A stretch of 46,808 nucleotides of DNA. Source: Candidatus Omnitrophota bacterium. GTDB lineage: Bacteria; Omnitrophota; Gorgyraeia; Gygaellales; Profunditerraquicolaceae. The stretch is from the NCBI GenBank assembly GCA_026387265.1, contig JAPLLZ010000033.1:1-46808 (forward strand), given 5' to 3'. The position numbers were made by a program, and so were the translations under genes. Below the pieces are notes generated by a model that was not told where the DNA came from, did not search any database, and worked only from the letters and a program-made list of their open reading frames with translations. Of the stretch, positions 38,751-46,808 are shown piece by piece. Each line of letters opens with the position of its first letter. Position 1 is the stretch's first letter.

Positions 38751-38915
38751 GTTTATGAAATTATTCTTTAACGAAGGATAGAAAGAGGCGAAAACGACAA
38801 ATAATTAGATTGTTTTTTTTCACAGTTGAAATTTTGGCCTGCGGATTCACCTTAATCTTTTTCTGCAATTCTACTAAAATAAACCGGACTTAAAATTCCC
38901 GATTCATCATAAGAA

Positions 38916-39944
38916 TTAACGCGTGATTACTTCGATTACAGAGGTGGCGCTAGAGATAGAGCCTGCTTGGTCCCTGACGGTAAGAGTGGCTGTAAAATTA
39001 CGCGAACCGAAAGTGGTGCTCCAATAGGTATTTTCAGGATTTTTCAAAGTAGAAGTATCTCCATCACCAAAATTCCAAAGATAAGAAACGATCTTACCTG
39101 ATTTAGAGAATGACTTCTGCCCGGAGAAAGTTACTTTAAGGGGAGAATAACCTTTAACCGGTTTAGCAATAATCACCGCCACCGGGGGCTCTGATACTAT
39201 CTTAACAGCCGGCACTTCTTCAGCCGGTAAAGGCTTAACTTCTGCTACAGTAGTAGCAGACACAACGGGCTCTGTAGCGGATGTTACCACAGACTCATCT
39301 TTAGCCACAACCGGCTCCTGTGCGCTTGGAATAACCGGCTCCGGGGCAGGCGCGGGTGCAGATACTACTGTTTGAGACACAGAGGCCGCTTTTTGCTGCA
39401 CTTGGGCTTGCGGTTCAGGCTTAGCTTCAGAAAGCGCAGCCTCTACTATACCCTGGCCGCCTTTTTCTTCCACTAAATCTTTGGCAACATAAGCATCGAG
39501 TTCTCTTTTAAGCTTAGCTACACGCGCTGTTTCCAATGCTTCTTTCTCTTCATCCAACTTATCTACTCTGGCTTTATATTTAGGATTATGATTATATTTA
39601 TAATCTGTCACAGCTCTAAATGGCCAATTCAAAACTCCGCCTAAAAGCCCTAAAGCCATTACAGGAGGATCCCAAAAAAATCCTTTTAGGCGCGACTCAA
39701 TCTGATCCATCCGTTTATAATAAAACTCTACCTTAGATCTGCGCCGTTTAAAACGTTCCTTGGCCAAACTTAAATCTGGAAGGGTCTTCTCTGTGCCCAC
39801 AGTGTACTCTGTAATTGGCTTGCCATCATAACAAACCAAATAACCTTTCCCCCCAGAGGCATCAGATTTCTGAAATTTATAAGTAGCGCAACCGGATAAG
39901 ATAAATATCAAGAATAAAAATAGCAAAAATTTTCGCATGCTCAT
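38916..39944 (-). CDS. lipoprotein with C-terminal PKD domain
   Basis: Lipobox LSGCATY; KVTFSGQKSFSKSGKIVSYLWNFGDGDTS. Confidence 0.85.
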   Translation of the reverse strand: MSMRKFLLFLFLIFILSGCATYKFQKSDASGGKGYLVCYDGKPITEYTVGTEKTLPDLSLAKERFKRRRSKVEFYYKRMDQIESRLKGFFWDPPVMALGLLGGVLNWPFRAVTDYKYNHNPKYKARVDKLDEEKEALETARVAKLKRELDAYVAKDLVEEKGGQGIVEAALSEAKPEPQAQVQQKAASVSQTVVSAPAPAPEPVIPSAQEPVVAKDESVVTSATEPVVSATTVAEVKPLPAEEVPAVKIVSEPPVAVIIAKPVKGYSPLKVTFSGQKSFSKSGKIVSYLWNFGDGDTSTLKNPENTYWSTTFGSRNFTATLTVRDQAGSISSATSVIEVITR

Positions 39945-39995
39945 CTTTTTTTCCTTCTTTTTTATTTCGCTTCTTGTTGCTCCTACAGTATATGA

Positions 39996-40553
39996 TTACT
40001 GGCGCATTAAAGCAAGTGCTTCCGAGCGGGTCTTTTCATTTTCTTTAAAAATTCCGCGCACTGCACTGGTTACGGTCATTGTCCCAGGTTTTTTTACCCC
40101 GCGCATCGACATACATAAATGCTCCGCTTCAATAACCACCATTACCCCCAAAGGCTTTAATTTGCTCATCACAATCTCGGCAATCTGCGTAGTCAGCCTT
40201 TCCTGGACTTGCGGGCGACGAGCCAAAATGTCTACCACCCGGGCAAGCTTGCTTAAACCGGTAACCCGTCCATTTTTAGGAATATAAGCAATGCTGGCTT
40301 TGCCTAAAAAGGGGAGCAGATGATGTTCGCAAACAGAATACAACGGTATACCGCGCAATAAAATAATCTCATGGTGTTTCTGCTCTAAGATTACCTCTAG
40401 CTCTTTTTCCGGATCTTGCTTAATCCCGGAAAATATCTCTTCGCACATTTGGGCAAAACGACGCGGTGTTTCTAAAAGATCCTTTCTTTGCGGATCCTCT
40501 CCGATTGCCTCTAAGATCTGGTATACTGCTTTTTCAATTTTAGCTTTATTCAT
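39996..40553 (-). CDS. folE: GTP cyclohydrolase I
   Basis: 185 aa; [37 protein letters not shown]. Confidence 0.96.
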   Translation of the reverse strand: MNKAKIEKAVYQILEAIGEDPQRKDLLETPRRFAQMCEEIFSGIKQDPEKELEVILEQKHHEIILLRGIPLYSVCEHHLLPFLGKASIAYIPKNGRVTGLSKLARVVDILARRPQVQERLTTQIAEIVMSKLKPLGVMVVIEAEHLCMSMRGVKKPGTMTVTSAVRGIFKENEKTRSEALALMRQ

Positions 40554-40636
40554 TTGGAAGTTCCTTAACTAAATAATAAAATTACTTAGGTATTATCTAA
40601 TGAAAACCCGCTTTCTGCAATAAGATTTATTAATTT

Positions 40637-40664
40637 GTAGAGACGCAAAATCTTGCGTCTCTAC
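40637..40664. repeat. palindrome GTAGAGACGCAAAATCTTGCGTCTCTAC, family E copy 1
   Basis: Near-perfect 28-bp inverted repeat; related copy at 45688-45715. Confidence 0.88.
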
Positions 40665-40685
40665 GTTATATTTGGCTGTTTGGAG

Positions 40686-42068
40686 TTATTTCCCAATACA
40701 AAAATCCATAAATATTTTATCTAAAAGATCCGTGGAAAAATCCTTCCCTAAGATTCCGTCCAAATAGGAACAGGCATCTTTTAAATTTTGCGTGATAAAT
40801 TCTATGGATAGTTTGTCAGCAAACATATGCCTGGCTTCATCAATTAGCTGCCGGGTATCCCGCAGGGCTTGGATATGCCTAAGGTTACTTACTAACGCAA
40901 GCTCCGGACCGGGCAACTTGCCCTGATAAACAAAACTATAAAGGGCATCCTCCAGGAGATTTAAATTTTTTCCTGACTTTGCCGCCAGCGTTATAACTCT
41001 GGGGAAAATCTGTACAATTTCATCTTTTTCAATACGCGCCTTTAAATCAATCTTGTTAATCACGGCAATGACATTTTTATTTTTCACTACCCTGATCAAG
41101 TCCCGGTCTTGCGGCTTGAGTTTACTGCTGGCATCAAATAAAATAACTACCAAATCAGCTGAATCAATTTGGTTGCGGGCGAGCTTTACCGCTTTTTTCT
41201 CAATCAGATTACGCGGCTTAAGAATCCCGGCAGTATCCACAATCCTTACCGGAATACCTTTGATATCAATGAGCTCTTCGATCGTATCGCGGGTAGTCCC
41301 GGCAACCGGAGTAACGATTGAGCGCTCTTTTTTGAGCAAGGCATTTAAGAGCGAGGATTTTCCCACATTAGGCTTACCGCAAATAACTACATGCAACCCT
41401 TCGCGCAGAATCCTGCCGCTATCGGCACTACTTAATAGCGCTTTTAACTGCGTATCAACATCGGTAATCCGGTGTAAAATTTCAGCCATATTTTGAGTTT
41501 GCGCGACTTCTTCAGGAAAATCAATATGTGCCTCCAGAATTACTAAAATATCCAATAGCCCCTGACGGATTTTATTAATCTCCCGGGAAAGAGCGCCACT
41601 TAGCTGGCTTAAACTTATTTTAAGCGCAGAGTCTGTCTTGGCGCGGATAATATCAATAACCGCTTCCGCCTGGGTTAAATCAATGCGGCCGTTTAAAAAC
41701 GCCCGCTTAGTAAACTCACCAGGGCTGGCCAGGCGGCAACCATGTCTAAGGATTAGGTCTAAAATTTTACGTAAAGACAACATGCCGCCGTGACAATTAA
41801 TCTCTACTACATCCTGGCGGGTATAGGATTTAGGGCCGCGCATAACCGTCAAGATCACCTCATCAATAATTTTATGTTCATCAACAATCTTACCGTAATG
41901 CATGGAATAACTTTTAAAATGCGTGGGCTTTTCTTTATACAGGCCCACAAATATTTTATTGGCAACAGCTAATGATTGTGCGCCGCTAAGGCGGACAATA
42001 CCAATTCCTCCTTCACCGGTGGCAGTAGAAATTGCGGCAATGGTATCCTGAAGGCTATTCTTTAACAT
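40686..42068 (-). CDS. mnmE: tRNA modification GTPase
   Basis: DTIAAISTATGEGGIGIVRLSG, CGKPNVGKSSLLN, C-terminal DKIFMDFCIGK. Confidence 0.97.
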   Translation of the reverse strand: MLKNSLQDTIAAISTATGEGGIGIVRLSGAQSLAVANKIFVGLYKEKPTHFKSYSMHYGKIVDEHKIIDEVILTVMRGPKSYTRQDVVEINCHGGMLSLRKILDLILRHGCRLASPGEFTKRAFLNGRIDLTQAEAVIDIIRAKTDSALKISLSQLSGALSREINKIRQGLLDILVILEAHIDFPEEVAQTQNMAEILHRITDVDTQLKALLSSADSGRILREGLHVVICGKPNVGKSSLLNALLKKERSIVTPVAGTTRDTIEELIDIKGIPVRIVDTAGILKPRNLIEKKAVKLARNQIDSADLVVILFDASSKLKPQDRDLIRVVKNKNVIAVINKIDLKARIEKDEIVQIFPRVITLAAKSGKNLNLLEDALYSFVYQGKLPGPELALVSNLRHIQALRDTRQLIDEARHMFADKLSIEFITQNLKDACSYLDGILGKDFSTDLLDKIFMDFCIGK

Positions 42069-43389
42069 CTCTGAATTCTCCGACTACAAATAATGAACCC
42101 GTGACTAAAATTAAATCTTTTTTGCCAGCTAGGCTTCTGGCTAAAAGTTTAGCTTCTTTTACCCCTGAGGTCAAATGTAGTTTTCTCTTAAAATATCCAG
42201 CCAGCTTAACTGGATCAGTTGCCCGGGAAGTTTGCGCACAGGTTAAGATTACTTCATCCGCCAAAGGATCCAGCGCTTGGCATATTCCGGCAATATCTTT
42301 ATCTGATGAAATGCCCAAAACTAAAATAAGCTTACGGTATTGAAAATTATTTTCGATTGCTTTCCTGAGAACCTGGGCAGAAGCGGAATTTTGCGCGCCG
42401 TCTAAAATCACCAAGGGGCCGGTCTGCACTACTTCACATCTTCCCGGCCAGACAGCCTGTTTGAGCCCCCGCCGTATAGCCTGCGGAGTAATCGAAATAC
42501 CGTAAACACTCAAGCCCTCCACCAACCCAATGGCCAAAGCAGTATTAGCTGCCTGATGCTCACCCAAAAGACGCAAACGCAAATTTTTGTAGTCATTGAG
42601 CAAACCTTTAATTAACAATCCTTTTTTGGGTATTGCATATTTTATCTGACGGCCTACTTCATAAAGCTTGGCACCAAATTTCTTGCATCGTTTACGAATT
42701 ACCCTGCTAGCTTCCTTAACCTGCGCAGCGGAAATTACAATTGCTCCGCTGCGCTTAATAATCCCGGATTTTTCCGCGGCAATCTTGGCCAGGGTATTTC
42801 CTAATTTCTGCACATGCTCAAAACTAAGCGGGGTAATCCCGCACACCAAAGAATCAGCCGCATTAGTTGCATCCAACCTGCCCCCCATACCTGTTTCTAA
42901 AATCACAAAATCAATTTGTTGGCGTTTAAAATATAAAAAAGCTAACGCAGTATAAACCTCAAAAAACGAAAGATACCCATATTTTGAACGCCGGTTATAT
43001 TTATTAATCAGAGGCCTTAACTCTTGAACTAAATGTGCCAACGCTACCTTAGAAATCATCCCTTCAAAATCTCCGCCTGTTTGCTTAGCCTTATAAACAA
43101 AAGGGCGCAGAATACGGATTCTTTCTCTGAAGTCATGCAGATGCGGTGAAGTATATAGCCCGACGCTAAAACCAGATGCCCTAAGCATATAGGCAACCAA
43201 AGCACAAGTCGAACCCTTACCTTTTGTCCCGGCAACATGAATAACCCGTAAAGATTTCTGAGGATCTCCCAGAACCGCTAAAAATTTCCGGATACGTTCC
43301 AGCTTAATTGTTTTCTGATAAGAATAGTTTAGGTCTTTTTCGTAATTAACGAGGGAATTTAAGTATTGCAAAACTTCCGGGTAGGTCAT
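42055..43389 (-). CDS. folC: folylpolyglutamate synthase / dihydrofolate synthase
   Basis: HVAGTKGKGSTCALVAYMLRASGFSVGLYTSPHL. Confidence 0.95.
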   Translation of the reverse strand: MTYPEVLQYLNSLVNYEKDLNYSYQKTIKLERIRKFLAVLGDPQKSLRVIHVAGTKGKGSTCALVAYMLRASGFSVGLYTSPHLHDFRERIRILRPFVYKAKQTGGDFEGMISKVALAHLVQELRPLINKYNRRSKYGYLSFFEVYTALAFLYFKRQQIDFVILETGMGGRLDATNAADSLVCGITPLSFEHVQKLGNTLAKIAAEKSGIIKRSGAIVISAAQVKEASRVIRKRCKKFGAKLYEVGRQIKYAIPKKGLLIKGLLNDYKNLRLRLLGEHQAANTALAIGLVEGLSVYGISITPQAIRRGLKQAVWPGRCEVVQTGPLVILDGAQNSASAQVLRKAIENNFQYRKLILVLGISSDKDIAGICQALDPLADEVILTCAQTSRATDPVKLAGYFKRKLHLTSGVKEAKLLARSLAGKKDLILVTGSLFVVGEFRDVKE

Positions 43390-43392
43390 ACA

Positions 43393-44949
43393 TTAATGCC
43401 TAAAATGCCTGATGCCTGTAGTCACCATCGCAATTTTATATTTATCACAAGCCGCGATAATATCCTGGTCGGCAATTGAGCCTGCGGGTTGAATTATGGC
43501 TTTTGCCCCGGCTTTATGCGCCCAGGATATTGCATCCGGCTTGGGGAAAAAGGCATCCGAAGCCAAACAGCAACTTTTACTGAATTTGGAAGATTTACTT
43601 TTAGCAATCATTACCGAATCTACGCGGGACATTTGCCCGGCCCCAATTCCTACGGTTTTAGTCCCTACCGCTAAAACAATGGCGTTGGATTTTACGTGTT
43701 TAGCAACTTTCCAGGCAAAGATCAAAGTTTGCATCTGGGACTTAGTAGGTTTTTTCTTCGTTACCACTTTAAGTTTATTAAGATCCAAGGTCAAAGAATC
43801 AGATGTCTCTAAAAGTATGCCGCCGCTGACCCGCTTCACCTGCAATTCATCCACTACGCCCCAATCACTTAATTCCAACAGGCGTAAATTTCTCTTACCA
43901 CTAAATAAATCTCTGGCTGCTTTTTCAAACCCCGGGGCAATAATGCATTCTAAGAATCCGCTTTTTAATATTAATTTAGCTGTCTTTACATCCATCTGCC
44001 TATTGAGTGCAACAATCCCACCAAAAGCCGAAAGCTTATCCGCTTTCCAGGCATCAAGATAAGCTTTGGACAACTCTTTATTTTCCGCCGCGCCACAAGG
44101 ATTATTATGCTTGACGATTACTGCCGCCGGATTTTTAAATTCTTTGGCCAGCTCTACCGCAGAATTAAGATCCAAAATGTTGTTAAAAGAAAGTTCTTTA
44201 CCCTGTAATTGCTTAACATTAATCAGGCCGGCAGACTTGCCTTTTTCTTTATAGAAAGCGGCTTTTTGATGCGGATTCTCGCCATAACGTAAATCCTGAA
44301 TTTTCTCAAAAGCGGCTATCAGTTCCGGCGGAAAATCTTCAGTGGTTTGTTCAATTTTAAAATGGCGGCAGAGATAATTGTAAATTGCCGCATCATACCT
44401 ACTGGTATGCCCATATACCTCAATACCTAATTGACGCATGAAATCTTCACCAAGACAGCCGTTATTTTGTTTAAGCTGGGCGATTACCTGAAGATAACGT
44501 TGGGGGTTACAAATTACCGCCACCGATTGGCAATTTTTGGCCGCAGAACGAAGCATTGCCGGCCCTCCGATATCAATATTTTCAATAACTTCAGCAATAT
44601 CCACTTGCGCTTTACGGATAACTTTTTCAAAAGGATATAAATTAACCACCAGCATATCAATCAACCCAATATTCTGCTCAGCTAATTTTTGCATATGCGC
44701 AGGATTATCGCGTAACGCCAAAAGCCCGCCATGGATCTTAGGATGCAGGGTCTTCACCCGGCCATCAAGCATCTCCGGGAAATCCGTGTAAGCAGAAACC
44801 TCAGTTACTGCAATATTATTTTCCCGTAATAACTTGGCTGTACCGCCGGTAGAAATGATCTCTACGCCAAAATTATTTAATTCTTTGGCAAACTCTACTA
44901 CGCCCAATTTATCAGATACACTAATTAATGCCCGTTTGACTTTAACCAT
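43393..44949 (-). CDS. purH: bifunctional AICAR transformylase / IMP cyclohydrolase
   Basis: RALISVSDKLGVVEFAKEL, STGGTAKLL, LRYGENPHQKAAFY, VKHNNPCGAA. Confidence 0.97.
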   Translation of the reverse strand: MVKVKRALISVSDKLGVVEFAKELNNFGVEIISTGGTAKLLRENNIAVTEVSAYTDFPEMLDGRVKTLHPKIHGGLLALRDNPAHMQKLAEQNIGLIDMLVVNLYPFEKVIRKAQVDIAEVIENIDIGGPAMLRSAAKNCQSVAVICNPQRYLQVIAQLKQNNGCLGEDFMRQLGIEVYGHTSRYDAAIYNYLCRHFKIEQTTEDFPPELIAAFEKIQDLRYGENPHQKAAFYKEKGKSAGLINVKQLQGKELSFNNILDLNSAVELAKEFKNPAAVIVKHNNPCGAAENKELSKAYLDAWKADKLSAFGGIVALNRQMDVKTAKLILKSGFLECIIAPGFEKAARDLFSGKRNLRLLELSDWGVVDELQVKRVSGGILLETSDSLTLDLNKLKVVTKKKPTKSQMQTLIFAWKVAKHVKSNAIVLAVGTKTVGIGAGQMSRVDSVMIAKSKSSKFSKSCCLASDAFFPKPDAISWAHKAGAKAIIQPAGSIADQDIIAACDKYKIAMVTTGIRHFRH

Positions 44950-44971
44950 TACCCATCTTTCTCTAGCTTAC

Positions 44972-45673
44972 TTATTTATTGAACCGGAAATTAACCAAGT
45001 CTGCATCCTGCATAACATAATCTTTTAATTCCAGCCGCATTTTTCCGGCCTGCTTAGCTTGTGTTTCTCCGCCGCTGGAAATAAAATCGGAGAAACTTAT
45101 AATTTCAGCACGGATAAATCCTTGTTGGATATCGGAATGGATAACCCCGGCAGCTTCCCAGGCAGTTGTGCCTTTTTTAATCAGCCAGGCGCGATTCTCT
45201 TTGTCCCCAACAGTCAGAAAACAAATATATTCGCTTTGCGCTAAAACTTTGGCTAACAGACCACCTAAGTCCTCTAACTCTTCTTTATTCACTACCACTA
45301 CCGGCTTAAGCGTCAATAAACCATAACCGGAAATAATTTCTTTTTCCGCAGCCGATAGGCCAATTGAAGAAATAAATTCTTCTTTTTCCAAAGCTGCCTT
45401 CATTTTATTTAAAATTATTTTTTCATTTTCTGCCGGAGCTTTCGTCAGGCGCGTCTCCACAAAATCCAGGTCCTGCAAGATCAAATCCATCTTGGATGCT
45501 TCCGGGACAATAATCACATCAGCCTCAAACGCCCCATCCTGGCCAACTAATTCTACTTGCGGGTAAGTTTTTTTCTTGGCCTTAACTAATTTATCCGCTT
45601 GATCAAGCCGGGTGTCCTTAACATTATGCTTGCCTAAAGCAATCTCGCTAATCGCAAATGCGCTTATTTTCAT
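44972..45673 (-). CDS. YchF-like protein lacking the GTPase P-loop (DUF933-type C-terminus)
   Basis: C-terminal WEAAGVIHSDIQQGFIRAEIISFSDFI...AKQAGKMRLELKDYVMQDADLVNFRFN; no GxxxxGKS/T anywhere. Confidence 0.75.
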   Translation of the reverse strand: MKISAFAISEIALGKHNVKDTRLDQADKLVKAKKKTYPQVELVGQDGAFEADVIIVPEASKMDLILQDLDFVETRLTKAPAENEKIILNKMKAALEKEEFISSIGLSAAEKEIISGYGLLTLKPVVVVNKEELEDLGGLLAKVLAQSEYICFLTVGDKENRAWLIKKGTTAWEAAGVIHSDIQQGFIRAEIISFSDFISSGGETQAKQAGKMRLELKDYVMQDADLVNFRFNK

Positions 45674-45687
45674 AGATGCTCCTTAAA

Positions 45688-45715
45688 GTAGAGGCTCAAA
45701 ATTTTGCGTCTCTAC
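45688..45715. repeat. palindrome GTAGAGGCTCAAAATTTTGCGTCTCTAC, family E copy 2
   Basis: Related to 40637-40664. Confidence 0.82.
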
Positions 45716-45733
45716 AAAATAATTAATTGAAGG

Positions 45734-46808
45734 TTATTCCAGGTAGGTGTAAATCTTGCCTTTGTAATTGCGCAATACATATTTACCCTTGGCCTGAGAT
45801 AAAATATAATTAGGCCCCACAGGGATTTTCCCACCGCCGCCCGGGCCGTCAATGACATAGGTCGGAACAGCATAACCGGAGGTGTGGCCGCGTAACTTTT
45901 CAATAATATTTATTCCGGTGGCTACCGGTGTACGAAAATGCTGCGTACCCCTAACCGGATCACACTGATAAATATAATACGGCCTAACCCTGATCTGCAA
46001 AAGATCATGCACCAGGCGTTTCATAATGAATGGCCGGTCATTAATCCCTTTAAGTAAAACAGATTGACTTCCTAAAGGAATACCGCTTTCGGCAAGCATA
46101 TCGCAAGCGTTTTGACAACGCTTAGTTATCTCTTTCGGATGATTAAAATGAATACTCATCCAAATCGGCGCATATTTTTTAAGCATCTGCACCAAATTTT
46201 CAGTAATCCGTTGCGGTAAAGTGACCGGAATACGCGTGCCAATTCTTAACAATTCCACATGCGATATCGCACGAATTTTTGAGATTAAAGATTCCAAAAC
46301 TTCATCTTCCAAGGTAAGCGGATCGCCTCCGGAAATTAAAACGTCGCGGATTTTGCGGTTGGCTTTAATATACTCAATCGCCGCGTCAAATTTGGTTTCC
46401 GGATTAACATCTTTTTCTTCGTGGTCCCCTACTAAACGCCTGCGGGTACAATGACGGCAATACATCGCACAATGATCCGTCGCTAACAATAAAACCCTGT
46501 CCGGATAACGGTGTACTAAATGCGGCGCAGGAGAATCCCGGTCTTCAGCACAAGGATCAGCCATTTCATGTGGAGAAACAGAAAATTCATCATTTACCGG
46601 CACAGACTGCCGGCGAATAGGACAATTGGGATCTTCAGCATCAATTTGGCTGGCCCAATAAGGAGTGATTGCCATCGCCAACCGGCCTTTAGCCTTATCA
46701 ATGCCCTTCTCCTCTTCCGGGGTAAGTTTAATAATCTGGACTAATTCTTCTTTGGTGCGAATCCTATGTTTAAGCTGCCAATGCCAATCTTCCCAATCCA
46801 GAGGATTA
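45734..46808 (-). CDS. kamA: lysine 2,3-aminomutase-family radical SAM protein (5' end beyond the window)
   Basis: LATDHCAMYCRHCTRRRLVGD, ISGGDPLTLED, YYIYQCDPVRGTQHFRT, VPTYVIDGPGGGGKIP; frame stays open to the window edge (...NPLDWEDWHWQLKHRIRTKEEL). Confidence 0.9.
   Translation of the reverse strand, partial: NPLDWEDWHWQLKHRIRTKEELVQIIKLTPEEEKGIDKAKGRLAMAITPYWASQIDAEDPNCPIRRQSVPVNDEFSVSPHEMADPCAEDRDSPAPHLVHRYPDRVLLLATDHCAMYCRHCTRRRLVGDHEEKDVNPETKFDAAIEYIKANRKIRDVLISGGDPLTLEDEVLESLISKIRAISHVELLRIGTRIPVTLPQRITENLVQMLKKYAPIWMSIHFNHPKEITKRCQNACDMLAESGIPLGSQSVLLKGINDRPFIMKRLVHDLLQIRVRPYYIYQCDPVRGTQHFRTPVATGINIIEKLRGHTSGYAVPTYVIDGPGGGGKIPVGPNYILSQAKGKYVLRNYKGKIYTYLE

Noticed and set aside
41053-41496. 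147-aa plus-strand ORF
   Set aside because: Antisense to mnmE
43489-44062. Plus-strand ORFs 43489-43674 and 43496-44062 (188 aa)
   Set aside because: Antisense to purH, which has clear motifs over the whole length

Overview
The gene families and intergenic repeat style look like an uncultured bacterium, possibly Omnitrophota-like, but taxonomy is inference only. Nearly all genes are on the minus strand. Housekeeping loci at the edges: leuS 5' part, nfo, tRNA-Ala, tRNA-Leu, rlmN, accA, comM (split), folE, mnmE, folC, purH and kamA (partial). The centre (~5.7-25.5 kb) looks like a type II polyketide synthase locus. It has KSalpha, a KSbeta/chain-length factor with all three catalytic residues replaced, an ACP, a TcmN-like SRPBCC aromatase/cyclase, a PF04199 cyclase, an SDR ketoreductase, an MFS exporter, an ACMSD-like amidohydrolase, a B12-radical SAM protein (frameshifted by a 43-nt duplication), a ketopantoate-reductase-like protein and a duplicated TIGR04076-like protein. 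A PadR-type regulator lies upstream, followed by a textbook promoter with a perfect 24-bp palindromic operator. Downstream is a nucleoside phosphorylase / MtnA-like isomerase / class II aldolase-SCP2 / ALDH / acyl-CoA ligase series that could form a 5'-deoxyadenosine (DHAP-shunt-like) salvage route. A frameshifted Shedu-like nuclease gene sits between the two halves. A second accessory block (30-39 kb) has two radical SAM genes with an overlapping, unlisted 47-codon ORF between them, plus glycosyltransferase/TPR genes. Several palindromic repeat families occur across the window. Two show compensatory base changes, one is inserted in frame in a coding sequence, and one interrupts a partial tRNA duplicate.
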